NCBI GenBank assembly: GCA_905221605.1
Contig: CAJNDS010000365.1
Span: 1 to 64,000 of the forward strand
Direction of reading: 5' to 3'
DNA: 64,000 bases
Source of the DNA: Symbiodinium natans
Taxonomy: Eukaryota; Sar; Dinophyceae; Suessiales; Symbiodiniaceae
Part shown: piece after piece, positions 48,714-58,563 of the stretch
How the letters are laid out: the number at the start of each line of letters is the position of its first letter
Numbering within the stretch: the stretch's first letter is position 1
Notes under the pieces: generated by a model
What the model was told of the DNA's origin: nothing
Databases searched by the model: none
What the model saw: only the letters and a program-made list of their open reading frames with translations
Position numbers and translations under genes: made by a program

Positions 48714-48855
48714 AACCCTAAGCCCTAAGCCCTAAGCCCTAAGCCCTAAGCCCTAAGGCCTCAGGCCTCAGGCCTCAGGCCTCAGGCCTAAGGCCTAAGG
48801 CCTAAGGCCCTAAACCCTGAATAACCCTAAACCCTAAACCCTAAACCCTAAGCCC
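48714..48855. repeat. CCCTAAG, then CCTCAGG/CCTAAGG, then CCCTAAA arrays
   Basis: Six CCCTAAG units, four GCCTCAG units, three GCCTAAG units and four CCCTAAA units follow one another with sharp changes. Confidence 0.85.
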
Positions 48856-48954
48856 CACCGCACGGCTCTGTAGGAACACAGAAGAAGCGCGAGCAAGCGA
48901 CGGCGCAGGCGGGAGTGACCCACATGGGGCCAAGAGCCGACATATTTTCTTCTG

Positions 48955-49260
48955 GAGTTTAGGGTTGGGGGCCTTCATGGGTTTAGGGTTTAGGGTTTGG
49001 GGTTTAGGGTTTAGGGTTTAGGGTGTTCATGGGTTTTGCGTATTTAGGGGTGGGTTTAGGGTATTTTTCGGGAGGATAGCAGGATATTTACGAGTTGTTG
49101 TTTGTGTTGGGGCACAGGGCTTGGTTAGGGTTCAGGGTTCAGGGTTCAGGGTTCAGGGTTCAGGGTTCAGGGTTCAGGGTTCAGGGTTCAGGGTTCAGGG
49201 TTTAGGGTTTAGGGTTTAGGGTTTAGGGTTTAGGGTTTAGGGTTTAGGGTTTAGGGTGCA
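48955..49260. repeat. TTTAGGG and TTCAGGG arrays
   Basis: Eleven or so TTCAGGG units (49129-49200) abut eight TTTAGGG units (49201-49256). Confidence 0.9.
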
Positions 49261-50035
49261 GAGCCTTAAACACAGCGTTTTTGGAGAAGAGGGGGCACCT
49301 GACATGGAACTACAGCAAAGACTCCTCATACTAAGGCTTAAAAGTGGCCCATGTATATACGGAGTTGTCTAGGGCTCCGCTTTTTAATTGAGCCTGCGAT
49401 TCGGTAGGGAACCAGCATGGCAGCCCTACTACTTTTTGCTTCAGAATCCCCAAGAATTAGAAAAAAAAGTAATAACCCCTACATTACCCTTATAAGGAAG
49501 ACTTTTTGTCAAATAAATTGGGGGGGGGGGGGAGGGGTGAGGGGTCCTAAGCAAATCATAGCCCTAGTGTAGGGCTTCTCCCGTATTCTGGGAGGCAAGC
49601 CGAAAATCCTAAGCGGCGCACCTTCCCCTTAACTCCTTGGAAGACTTGCAGCTGCACCCCCTTACAGGGGCTTAGGCTTTAGGGTTAGGGTTAGGGTTTA
49701 GGGTTTAGGGTTCAGGGTTTTTAGGGTTTAGGGTTCAGGGTTTAGGGTTTAGGGTTCAGTAACCCCTCATACTGGAACCGTATTGCCACCCAGCAGACGA
49801 GACGAACTGGGCTTAGGGTGCACGGTGCAGTTCAAAGACTTAGGGTCCCCAGCAATCCCATCCATCAATGCCGTGGGGATTCGGGGGGGGGGGGGGGGGT
49901 TCCCGCACCCCAAACAAGAGCTTCCTAGGTTACTCGGGAACCCAGGCACGCTTCAAACTGTTGATGCCCAAAACGACATTCCATGCCTGACATGCTGGAC
50001 ACCATCGGGCCTTTTGGGCCGCAACCCCCGTAGGG
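49261..50035. other. Unique islands and G tracts, no supported gene
   Basis: Contains G runs (about 49521-49532 and 49883-49900) and TTTAGGG words at 49680-49765. The frames at 49767-50040 cross a G run and lack motifs. Confidence 0.45.
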
Positions 50036-50116
50036 TTTAGGGTTTAGGGTTTAAGGGTGTAAGGGTTTAAGGGTTTAAGGGTTTAAGGGTTTAAGGGTTT
50101 AAGGGTTTAAGGTTTA
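50036..50116. repeat. TTTAGGG then TTTAAGGG octamer array
   Basis: Two to three heptamers followed by about seven TTTAAGGG octamers. Confidence 0.85.
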
Positions 50117-50190
50117 ACACCCGCAACTCCGAATCCGCACGCTGCAAACCCCGAAAGCCTAAAAGCACTCGTCCTAGCCGGCTCAACTTT

Positions 50191-50304
50191 ATCCCAAAGG
50201 GTCCATGTACCTATATAGTATATACTTGGGCCTTAAAGGGGTTCCCATATAGTAGCTTTAGGGCCCACGTATATACTATATGGGTACATGGACCCTTTGG
50301 GTAT
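50191..50304. mobile_element. 114-bp inverted-repeat element
   Basis: Left arm ATCCCAAAGGGTCCATGTAC and its near-perfect complement at the right end, with inner TATATAGTATATAC arms and GGGCC. Arms of about 40 bp around a 30-bp centre. Non-coding; typical of a MITE or recent foldback element. Confidence 0.7.
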
Positions 50305-50640
50305 CAACAGCAAGAGTCCTCATCGCAATGATGATGGCTACCGTTCCTGCCGCTGGTACTTAAATTTCTTCAGTTGTGTCAGAACTTCAATCATCAAAAA
50401 AACATCGGCTGAGAAATTTTATGAAGCTCATGACTAGTCATACGAAGTGGTTATGATCGTGATTGCTGAAGAACATGGCAGCTACTGCTCCTGTTGTTAA
50501 TCCTTATCATCGTACGAACTGTTATCATTTTTGGTCGTATTGTCTATGCTTTTTGGGCATTTCCGAGAATAGGGGCACCCCTTTGGTGGGCTTCCTCAAA
50601 TAAGGATTAGAGCATTTTGGGGCATATTGCCCTATCCCCT
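50305..50640. other. Unique sequence, no gene
   Basis: AT/GC-balanced, no frame over 60 codons and no motif. Confidence 0.45.
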
Positions 50641-50753
50641 AACCCCCAAACCCCCTAACTCCTAGACCCTAGACCCTAGACCCTAAACCCTAAACCCTAA
50701 ACCCTAAACCCTTCTTTGGGGAAAATGCCCATGTTACCACTGGCAACGCCGCA

Positions 50754-50825
50754 GCTCCAGCCAGGAGCGGGCGTCGGTCACGACACCGCCGCAGCCGCAG
50801 TCGCTCGCGACGGCGGCGCTCCGAG
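50754..50825 (+). CDS. RS-rich exon (SR-protein type)
   Basis: Bounded by an acceptor-like GCCGCAG (50753) and a GTGCGG donor (50826). Reads APARSGRRSRHRRSRSRSRR then RRSE. RS dipeptides are characteristic of SR splicing factors and their partners, where they are phosphorylated in the nucleus. Both exon borders and phase look natural. It may be an exon of the same gene as the acidic and Lys-rich pieces upstream. Confidence 0.5.
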
Positions 50826-50847
50826 GTGCGGTTGTGTGTGATTGTGA

Positions 50848-51200
50848 GTGTGGTTTAGGGTTCAGGGTTTAGGGTTTAGCGTTTAGGGTTTAGGGTTCAG
50901 GGTTTAGGGTTTAGGGTTTAGGGCGTGTGTGTGTGTGTGTGAGAGAGATTGTGAGTGTCTAGGATGCCCAGTAGTACCCTTATTCCCTTTTTTGGGGGGT
51001 TTAGGTTCCCTTATAAACCCCTTTAAGCAAACAAAGGGCACCCTTTTTAAGCCTTGGTTACTGGGCAGCCTAGGTGTGGTTTAGGGTTCAGGGTCCAAGG
51101 TTCAGGGTTTAGGGTTTAGGGTTTAGGGTTTAGGGTGTGTGTGTGTGTGAGTGAGTGAGTGAGTGAGTGAGTGTGTGTGTGTGTGTGTTGTTTATGGTTT
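50848..51200. repeat. TTTAGGG and (GT)n / (GAGT)n tracts around a small element
   Basis: TTTAGGG/TTCAGGG at 50856-50922 and 51088-51136, (GT)n at about 50924-50940 and (GT)n-(GAGT)n-(GT)n at 51136-51188. Confidence 0.8.
50965..51067. mobile_element. 103-bp element with TGCCCAGTA / TACTGGGCA ends
   Basis: Begins TGCCCAGTAGTACCC and ends GGTTACTGGGCA, short terminal inverted repeats. It shares GGTTCCCTTATAAA, GGGCACCCTTTTTAAGCC and the terminal segment with 13548-13632, 14440-14500 and 63384-63462. Confidence 0.6.
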
Positions 51201-51511
51201 CAGGGTTTAGGGAAGGGGGGAGGAGGAGTTTAGGGGGGAAGGGGGGTTCGGGGTTCAGGGTGTTTAGGGCTTTCAGTGTTTTTTTGGGGTCAGGTTGGGG
51301 TTGATTTGGGTTTGATGGTGGTGTTTGGCATGGGTTACTCCGGACCTGTAGAGGTTTTAGTGGTTTAAGGGGCGCAGGTGGTTTTGGGGTTCAAGAGATC
51401 CAAGGTTTTGATGGAATTGGTGGGTTTTGACATTGCTTGTTTGTGGCTTGAGTTGAGGGATTCGACATTAGGGTCTCATGTAGCGCGGGCTTCGGGTAAT
51501 TCAGTTTAGGG

Positions 51512-51600
51512 TAAACCCTAAACCCTAAACCCTAAACCCTAAACCCTAAACCCTAAACCCTAAACCCTAGCCCCTAACCCCTAAACCATTTGGGGTCTAT
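51512..51600. repeat. CCCTAAA array
   Basis: Eight perfect units at about 51512-51568. Confidence 0.9.
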
Positions 51601-51708
51601 GTTATGTAGGCCGTGAGCTTGGGGCTTAGGATTTCGCAGGGTCAGACCATCCTCAATAGGCCCAAAGGGCATCTTCGTTCAGTGCTTTGTCAGGGGATGT
51701 CACCAGGT

Positions 51709-51782
51709 TTAGGGTTTAGGGTTTAGGGTTTAGGGTTTAGGGTTTAGGGTTTAGGGTTTAGGGTTTAGGGTTTAGGGTTAGG
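51709..51782. repeat. TTTAGGG array
   Basis: About ten perfect units in the opposite orientation to the array at 51512. Confidence 0.9.
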
Positions 51783-51985
51783 GGCCAGGCCATCCCTGAA
51801 GCACAGTTCTCTGAACTCGGCAGCCACAGCAGCCCTTGATTTGCACACGATTCTGAGAAAGACGACTCTGTTTTGCAGAGGCAACAGAAAGAGCAACAGC
51901 CAGGTCGCTATTCTTGGGTAACCGTAGAGACAGAGTTCTTCAAGCGACAGAGAGTTAGACCACATAACATACCAACAGAAACCGC

Positions 51986-52111
51986 ATGCCAGCTGGTGAG
52001 CAGCTAGCTACCGACCCAGCTGCAGACGCCATGGAGCAAGCACAGATGCTTGATGCTCGAAACTCTGCAGAAGCTGGCGCAACCAATGCGCCGCAGGACC
52101 AGCAGAGCCTA
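51986..52111 (+). CDS. Possible first exon, Ala/Gln-rich
   Basis: ATG at 51986 opens MPAGEQLATDPAADAMEQAQ, MLDARNSAEAGATNAPQDQQ S. A plausible disordered N-terminus. The next 135 bp to the inverted-repeat element look non-coding, and an exon-like ELKKPSDVPLEEIVW follows at 52384-52430 after an AACCGCAG acceptor, so the element lies in the presumed intron. No family recognised. Confidence 0.4.
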
Positions 52112-52246
52112 GGAGTTATACTACCTATTCTTCTACGGTTTATGTTAGTGTTATGTATTACTCGTCAGCAAGTCCGAGCAAGTATTCATTACGGCTGGAT
52201 ATCCCTGACAACTTTTCGCTTCCCCCTCCAGCATACACTGTGTCCC

Positions 52247-52345
52247 TGGGGATGTTCCCCCTTATACCAACAGTCCGAAGTAGGGATTATAGTACCCCGA
52301 TTACAATCCCCATTAGGGCTGTTAGTATAAGAGGGAACATCCCAA
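52247..52345. mobile_element. GGGATGTTCCCCCTTATAC family element, copy 1
   Basis: Left end GGGGATGTTCCCCCTTATAC and right end GTTAGTATAAGAGGGAACAT then CCC are inverted. Length about 99 bp. The copies at 53838, 55158 and 58948 share the ends. Non-coding. Confidence 0.7.
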
Positions 52346-52383
52346 TGCATCCCCGTTCAAAACCCTGAATTCTGAACCGCAGG

Positions 52384-52428
52384 AGTTGAAAAAGCCGTCG
52401 GATGTCCCTCTGGAGGAGATCGTCTGGT
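52384..52428 (+). CDS. Exon-like fragment
   Basis: After AACCGCAG reads ELKKPSDVPLEEIVW followed by TAG. Could continue the 51986 exon. Confidence 0.35.
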
Positions 52429-52687
52429 AGCGGCCACCTCCTTCTGCCCAATTCTGGCTTGCTTAGGGCTTCAGAGGCTTTTGGGCCTTTGGGGGTGTTT
52501 GGGGAGGTTACTACAACATGTCAAGTGAGAGGAGCCCGACGACGATGTGGAGGGCATACCCCTCTGGCTGCACGCTCCCTGCCGCAACGGAGCATTGCAG
52601 ACCTAACGCATGCTGTGTTCTACAGGACATCATGCTTGACTCAAATGGCCCTAAGCCCTAAATCCGAAACGCACTTCGGTGAGCTCC

Positions 52688-52888
52688 GCGCATGATGGTC
52701 CTTTCTTGGAGGTCCCCAACCACAAGGGCCCATTGGGGGTTACCGAAAAACTGGGACCCTACTTTAAAGGAACCGACCGTTCAGCATCCCCGGTCGGCCT
52801 CCAGGTGTACGACTTGAACGAGACGACGGGCTATCTCAATGACTACGGCCTGAAAAATGCCAGGGCCCCCAGCTTCTTTCAGCTTTGA
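52688..52888 (+). CDS. Probable terminal exon, 60-70 codons
   Basis: Reads GPFLEVPNHKGPLGVTEKLG, PYFKGTDRSASPVGLQVYDL and NETTGYLNDYGLKNARAPSF then FQL and TGA at 52886-52888. Composition is clearly that of a folded protein, high in aromatic, Gly and Asn residues, unlike repeat-derived frames. No family recognised. It may share a gene with the exon at 51986 and the one at 52384. Confidence 0.5.
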   Translation, partial: AHDGPFLEVPNHKGPLGVTEKLGPYFKGTDRSASPVGLQVYDLNETTGYLNDYGLKNARAPSFFQL

Positions 52889-52991
52889 ATTCCATGGACA
52901 CCACGACAACTTGCACCTTGTAGATATGAATGATCTAAGGCTATAAGGGCCCCTAAACCCTAAGCAGTAATATAGGGGCCTTGATAATCAT

Positions 52992-53072
52992 AATAGGGTT
53001 TCGGGGGCTATTGTCGTATAATAGTTATAAGGGGACCACAAGGGAATACGATTGGTAATTGCTCCGACCCCT
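52992..53072 (-). mobile_element. Small dispersed element, copy B (inverted relative to 46577)
   Basis: On the minus strand it reads AGGGGTCGGAGCAATTACC, GTATTCCCTTGTGGTCCCC and CCCCCGAAACCCTATT, matching the copy at 46577-46659 throughout. Confidence 0.6.
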
Positions 53073-53099
53073 ACATCAGACTCTAAACCCTAAACCCTA

Positions 53100-53745
53100 A
53101 AGTAGTGTCTTTGGTGGCAGACACGAAAAATTCAGGGTCCATGGGGACTCGAAGACACTTCGCGACTTCGTGTCTGAGGATGTTTCCGGGTGTAGGCCGT
53201 TTCGGATGCTTGGTGGGGGGGGGGGGGGGGGGGCGTCGGCTTAGATCCAAGTCATGGTGTTTTCATGGCCCAAGTCATGGGGTTTTCATGGGTTCGTTGA
53301 ACCTTAAGCTTCAACCCTGACCTGAAACCGTAAACCCAACCTACAAAAAGGGTCCATTGTTTTGATCAACCCTTCAGGTAGGGATCATGTGAGCGTCGGG
53401 TTGGAGGCCCCTCATGGGTCGTGCAGGGCAAGAGGTATTCGTCTTAATTGGCACATCGTTGAAGTTTCAACATGGCGGGTGGGTGTGGGGAAGGGGGGTT
53501 AGGGAGTTTAGGGATTAGTTAAGGGGTTACATGTTTGTGTAGCAAGGAATTTGAAACATTCTTTGGGCTGTTGGGCAACCTAGACCCAAGTAAAGCTGGT
53601 GTTTGTTGTCGTTTATGAAACATTGGGCATCACAGTCTGCAGGAGGAAGGGTTTAACCCTGTTCATCCCCTGGCTGTTGGAGAAGTAGACCATTCTTCGT
53701 CTTGGAAGTCGATGCTATGCCGACCCGCACGTTAACAAAGGATTG
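53100..53745. other. Unique sequence with a G tract, no supported gene
   Basis: A 21-G run at about 53213-53233 sits inside the 71-codon frame at 53105-53320, which is not supported. Otherwise featureless. Confidence 0.4.
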
Positions 53746-53837
53746 GGTTTTGGTTTGGGGGTTTAGGGTTTAGGGTTCAGGTGCTGGGGCACTTCTGAGA
53801 CGCTTGCAACTTATGACTTTCGCTTAGAACTTATAGC

Positions 53838-53877
53838 TTGGGATGTTCCCCCCCCTATACTAGCAGGAACATCCTAA
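53838..53877. mobile_element. GGGATGTTCCCCC family, 40-bp internally deleted copy
   Basis: CTTGGGATGTTCCCCCCCC, TATACTAGCAGGAACATCC: both ends are present but the centre is missing, leaving little more than the two termini. Confidence 0.5.
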
Positions 53878-54180
53878 CTTGTGGCCTACTTACTACCAGA
53901 CTGACGGGTCGAAACCAGATCTTACCGTTATAGAACCCCAAGCCCTAGACTCCAACGCTTGTAAAGCCTCTTAAACCCTGTTGAGGGTTTAGGGTTTGAG
54001 TTTAGGGTTCAGAGTTTAGAGTTTGGGGTTTAGGGTTTAGGGTTTAGGGTTAGGGTTTAGGATGAATGATTCAAGGAGACCTCCAAAAGACATCGCGTGC
54101 GGCTTGCAGGGTTGGGGCCTCCTGGGATCCTCCAAACCCCCCAGAATCAATGTCCTTCTGCATGCCATCTTGAAAATCTT

Positions 54181-54279
54181 AGTAGTAGAGTAGGTAACCT
54201 TTAACCTTTTTGGGTTAATATATTCCCCTTATATTCCCAAAGGTTAACATTTAAAACCCCTAGGTACTGGACAACTGAG
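54181..54279 (+). mobile_element. Homologue of the introner-like element at 48063
   Basis: AGTAGTAGAGTAGGTAACC, CTTTAACCTTTTTGGG, TAATAT, CCCAAAGGTT and GGTACTGGACAACTGAG are shared with 48069-48158. The presence of a second copy shows that the first is a mobile or at least dispersed sequence. Confidence 0.6.
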
Positions 54280-54345
54280 AAATGCATACCTTGATTTTGG
54301 GGGTGCAGCCCCAACCCTGCAAGTTTTGTAGGTCGTTAGCATCTC

Positions 54346-54500
54346 GCCCCAAACCCGAAACCCGAAACCCGAAACCCGAAACCCTAAACCCTAAACCCTA
54401 AACCCTAAACCCTAAACCCTAAACCCTAAACCCTAAACCCTAAACCCTAAACCCTAAACCCTAAACCCTAAACCCTAAACCCTAAACCCTAGCCTCCTAA
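54346..54500. repeat. CCCGAAA then CCCTAAA array
   Basis: Five CCCGAAA units followed by about sixteen perfect CCCTAAA units. Confidence 0.9.
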
Positions 54501-54584
54501 ACCCCTGTCACTGAGGCAAGCCTTGGTCTCTTCCACGCAGGTGTTGAGGTTCTGGGTACCGACTCTTCGAAAGCACCGGTTGAG

Positions 54585-54965
54585 GGTTGAGGGGTTTAGG
54601 GTTTAGGGCGCAGGGTTTTTGGTTTAGGGTTTTCTAACCCTAAACCCTGAACCCTTAACCCTGAATCCAAGGGTTTGGGTTTAGTGCTTAGGGTTTGGGG
54701 TCTAAGGCTTGGGGCCGCAGAGGGTTTTAGCAGGCTGGCTGTCTTCAAGTTGGGCTGCTCTTTGGAGAGTCCGTTTTTTGTTTTTTTGTGGGTGGGGGGT
54801 GGGGGGCGGGGGGCCGATTCTGTTCGACAAGTTACCAAAAAGGGTCCCGAAATCCAGAGACTCTAAACCCGACACCCTAAGAGCAGAGTTTCGGTTTTGG
54901 GGTTTAGGATTTAAGGTTGAGGGTTTAGGGTTTAGGGTTCAGGGTTTTGGGTCTTTGGGGTTCAG
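54585..54965. repeat. Degenerate telomere-type repeats
   Basis: TTTAGGG and CCCTAAA words in both orientations with a G/T-rich island. The frames 54596-54838, 54675-54866 and 54709-55071 follow these repeats. Confidence 0.6.
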
Positions 54966-55058
54966 GGGGCCTGGTTGTCTTGGGCTTCGCAGCCTTCTTG
55001 GAGCGAGGTTGGAGGGCCTGCAAAAAACACCCCTGAGACCCTGCACCCTAAACTACCT

Positions 55059-55157
55059 GTTTAGGGCTTAGGGCTTAGGGCTTAGGGCTTAGGGCTTAGG
55101 GCTTAGGGCTTAGGGCTTAGGGCTTAGGGCTTAGGGCTTAGGGCTTAGGGCTTAGGG
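55059..55157. repeat. (GGGCTTA)n variant array
   Basis: About thirteen units of the CTTAGGG variant, uniform across the array. Confidence 0.9.
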
Positions 55158-55256
55158 TTGGGATGTTCACCCTTATACTAAGAGTCCTTAATCGGGATTC
55201 TAGTACCTATTATAATCCGTATCAAGCACTGTTAGCAGAGGGGGGGGAGCATCCCA
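55158..55256. mobile_element. GGGATGTTCCCCC family element, copy 2
   Basis: TTGGGATGTTCACCCTTATA at the left; CTGTTAGCAGAGGGGGGG then AGCATCCCA at the right; 99 bp, same length as the copy at 52247. It abuts the CTTAGGG array. Confidence 0.6.
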
Positions 55257-55311
55257 GTGTTTAGGGCTTATAGGGTTTAGGTCGACATTGCCCTAAGGAG
55301 TATTTCTTCGG

Positions 55312-55390
55312 CTGGGGTGACACCGAGCTGTCTGGAATCCGGTGCAACAGGCCCGTTGAGTCGCTGCCTTCCCAGTCGGTTTCTGCAGTT
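55312..55390 (+). CDS. Exon-like fragment
   Basis: One frame reads GWGDTELSGIRCNRPVESLP then SQSVSA and ends at TTTCTGCAG. Unidentified. Confidence 0.3.
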
Positions 55391-55399
55391 TGCTTGAAG

Positions 55400-56220
55400 G
55401 CTCATGGGGGGTAGGCTAGTACACACATTCAGTAATTTGGTTTTTCTACATACATAAGTATGTATATATGCACTTATACGTGTAAAAGTCCTAAGCCCAA
55501 AACCCTAAATCACCTATGAACCTGCTGCAGCTGAGACTTATCGTTTTTATTCGGACCATTCTTTTTTTGGCTTGGGCTGGGCTTTTGCTGGGAGGCCGCG
55601 CCAGCATGCCGTGCACGCATACCGAGAATCGGTCTACATGGGCGTGTCTGCGACTCAGACGTCTGCTCACAGGGACATGGTCGGAGACAATCTAATGCAA
55701 TCAGACCTATACAGGAGATCCTGTCAAATCTGCACCATACATGAGTAGTCCTGGAAAAGAGTCCTCTGAATAACGCCGCATTCTTTTCTGCCGTTGGTCC
55801 GCAGAACTGAAAGTCAGTGGCACATCAACTAATTCTCTCTGCAACATCTTGGAACACGAGCGCGAGCTCGTAAAACGCCATAGGCTCCCCTAACTCCTAG
55901 CCCTTCGAAATTGAAAGCCTGAGACAGCCTGTGAGAGGATTGATGGGCTGGCCCCTCCTAAGTCCATCATGCGACGCAGGGTTGATAGTACTGATATTGG
56001 TGAGTGTATATAAGGTTCCCTCTTTAATCTTGGTGAGTGTATATATTGGGTGTCCTTTTGGGGATCACGACCTCGAGTCCGCAGTACAAGACATATAAAC
56101 CCTACTTTGCAATGTGGGGTAATTTAGGGCTTAGGGCCTCAGGGCCTTAAGGGTTTAGCCGCTGGGAGAGAGTTCCCTAAACAGCGTAGGCCTTAATGCT
56201 TTTGGGGCGTTAGGGTCCCC
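55400..56220. other. Unique sequence, no supported gene
   Basis: No frame above 60 codons. A GTGAGTGTATATA phrase occurs twice (about 56000 and 56032). Confidence 0.4.
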
Positions 56221-56283
56221 ACTTCAGTTTGTAGAGTTTTGGGTTTAGGGTTTAGGGGAACGCCAAAACCCAAAAGCCCGACT

Positions 56284-56362
56284 CCCCTGAGGACGTCGCT
56301 GTCAGAAGAACAGGCGGCCGTATTGCACATCCAGCGGGCGCTCTTTCATTTACTTACTGCAG
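56284..56362 (+). CDS. Exon-like fragment
   Basis: One frame reads RTSLSEEQAAVLHIQRALFH then LLTAG, an amphipathic helix, ending near a CTGCAG. Unidentified. Confidence 0.3.
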
Positions 56363-56960
56363 GGTCTGCTGTTTGGGGGGTGGGGGGGGGGGTGCAGATG
56401 AGGTTTTGGTGTACTTGACAACTCATGGGCGGTTGTGAGTAGGTTATACACCTTTATGAACGGTACTTTGGTTGGGTTGCGCAATGAAAAGAAAGAAAGT
56501 CCTCTCTTCCCTGCCTTTCAGTTAAGCCCGAAAACCCTAAACCCTAAACTTTAAACCTTCAACCCTAGCCTTATAGGGTTTAGGGAAGGCCTCTGGAGGC
56601 AACTAGCTTCAACAACGCCAGAGATAAGATGCAACATAGAGGCGCCCCTTGTTCCCTCGCCCTTTCCAACATTTTCGTGTGGAGGGCTTAAGGGGTTTAG
56701 GATTAAGGGTTTAGGGTTTATATAGGGTTTGGGGTTTAGGGTTCCCCTTAACCCTAAACCTTGAGTATCTAAACCCTAGAGCCACTTGCCGATGTTTTGT
56801 TCGAAGGGTAGCGTCATGGGCCCTTAATATGGTCACAAACTTCCTTTAAAGGGTTCCGATGCATGGGCCCTTAATTTGTACAGGGTAGATCGGGGGGATA
56901 TTAATATAAGGGGTTCCTTTTTCAGGGCCCATACTAAGGGACCATGGAACTGCCCTTAGA
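56363..56960. other. Unique islands with a possible foldback
   Basis: At about 56815-56955, ATGGGCCCTTAATATGG on the left faces GGGCCCATACTAAGGGACC on the right, with a second ATGGGCCCTTAAT between; a diverged inverted-repeat element is possible. A TTTAGGG patch lies at 56695-56745. Confidence 0.35.
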
Positions 56961-56965
56961 GTCTT

Positions 56966-57027
56966 CCCCTAAACCCTAAACCCTAAACCCTAAACCCTAA
57001 ACCCTAAACCCTAAACCCTAAACCCTG
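56966..57027. repeat. CCCTAAA array
   Basis: Eight perfect units just before the exon-like island at 57037. Confidence 0.9.
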
Positions 57028-57036
57028 CACACTTAG

Positions 57037-57120
57037 GTGGATGAGGCGATAGACACGGCCTTCGAGACGTGGCCAGAGAGCCATTACCATCCCATCCACA
57101 GAAGCTTGGCAACTTCCGGA
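57037..57120 (+). CDS. Exon-like fragment
   Basis: After acceptor-like CACACTTAG reads VDEAIDTAFETWPESHYHPI then HRSLATSG, before more CCCTAAA. Natural composition with Trp, His and Tyr; unidentified. Confidence 0.4.
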
Positions 57121-57270
57121 ATCCCTAAACCCTAAACCCTAAACCCTACACCCTACGCCCTAAACCCTAAAACCTAAACCCTAAACCCTAAACCCGAAAC
57201 CCTAAACCCTAAACCCTAAACCCTAAACCCTAAACCCTAAACCCTAAACCCTAAACCCTAAACCCTCTCT
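57121..57270. repeat. CCCTAAA array
   Basis: About twenty units with a few CCCTACA/CCCGAAA variants. Confidence 0.9.
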
Positions 57271-57279
57271 CGGGATTTC

Positions 57280-57375
57280 GGAGCGAAAGGTTGCTGAGCC
57301 CCAGCGGCCCTACCTCCCCGGCTTTTGGAGAGCCAAGGAAACTGCACCCTCTTCGCGGAGGAGCCCCTTTGGCTA
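57280..57375 (+). CDS. Exon-like fragment
   Basis: Reads ERKVAEPQRPYLPGFWRAKE then TAPSSRRSPFG between two CCCTAAA arrays. Unidentified. Confidence 0.3.
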
Positions 57376-57960
57376 AGACAGCCCTAAACCCTAGCCCTAA
57401 ACCCTAAACCCTAAACCCTAGCCCTAAACCCTAAACCAAAGCCCTAAACCCTAAATCGTATCTTAAACCCCAAACCCTAAACCCTTGCAACCCTAGAATT
57501 TTCGAAGAAGCTGATATAAGGAAGGATTTTACTACACTCCTTCGTCTCCTGCAAGGGTATGCCCGCCCCAAGGGGTTTTGTTCTTTGAAATTTAGGTTTT
57601 TGGGGTTTAGGGTTTAGGTCATTGTTAGTAGAAATTTAGGGTTTAGGGTTTAGGGTTTAGGGTTTAGGGTTTAGGGTTTAGGGTTTAGGGTTTAGGGTTT
57701 AGGGTTTAGGGTCTAAGCCCCAGAGGCTTCCGAGCTTCCATCCGCAAGGCCAAGATCCGGAGCCTGCAAGCCCCAAACCATAGCGCCTAGACCGTGAACC
57801 CTAAACCCTAAACCCTAAACCCTAAACCGTAAACCGTAAACCCTAAACCCTAAACCCTAAACCCTAAACCCTAAACCCTAAACCCTAAACCCTAGCCCTT
57901 AACCCCAAACCCTAAACCCCAAACCCTGAACCCTAAACCCCCAAGCCCCAAAAACTTCCC
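57376..57960. repeat. CCCTAAA and TTTAGGG arrays
   Basis: CCCTAAA/CCCTAGC at 57382-57490, eleven TTTAGGG units at 57637-57712, CCCTAAA at 57797-57900. The island at 57728-57773 reads FRASIRKAKIRSLQA and may be another short exon. Confidence 0.8.
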
Positions 57961-58039
57961 AAAACTCTAAACCTTCCTATCCCGCCCCAAAATTGCCGAG
58001 GTTCCTGCAGAGCTTGAAGGCTCCAGAGACTTTTCCAGA

Positions 58040-58455
58040 ATCTTGGCGGTGCAGGGTTTAGGCTTTGGGGTTTAGGGCTAGGGTTTTGGGTTTTGGGTTT
58101 TGGGTTTGGGATTGGATTAGGGTTTAGGGTTAGTGTCTACGGTTTAGGGTTTTAGGGTTTCGGGTTTCGGGTTTGGCAACCAGGTTTTGCTAGAGGGTCG
58201 TGGGGTTTAGGGTTAGGTCAGGTTCGGAGTTCAGGGAATCTGGTCTTTGCTACTAGAAGGATTTGGATTTGGTTTTGGGCCTCAGGGTTTGGAGTCCACG
58301 AGGCCCTAGACCCTAAACCCAAAAACCAAAACCCAAAACCCCAACCAGGGCCTGCTTTAGGGGCTTTCCTAAAGCCTAAATAAAGCCTAAAGCCTAAAGC
58401 CCAAATCCCAAAGCCGAAAGCCTAAAGCCTAAAGCCTAAAGTTCTAAACTCAACC
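58040..58455. repeat. Decayed telomere-type repeats and (CCTAAAG)n
   Basis: TTTTGGG words at 58080-58110 and seven or so CCTAAAG units at about 58372-58440. The short island just before (about 58002-58055) reads EVPAELEGSRDFSRILAV. Confidence 0.7.
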
Positions 58456-58563
58456 GAGGAGTGGGTGCACGGCGCCGCAGCGTATGGGCGCAACGAGTAC
58501 CTCCGGCCCGTCGTGGACTGGAGTTGGGAGTGGGCTAAGTGGCGCCTCACCTTGAGAACAGCC
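58456..58563 (+). CDS. Exon-like fragment, Trp-rich
   Basis: Reads EEWVHGAAAYGRNEYLRPVV then DWSWEWAKWRLTLRT, a clearly protein-like composition with five Trp in 35 residues. TTCAGGG/TTTAGGG repeats follow at 58565. Unidentified. Confidence 0.45.
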
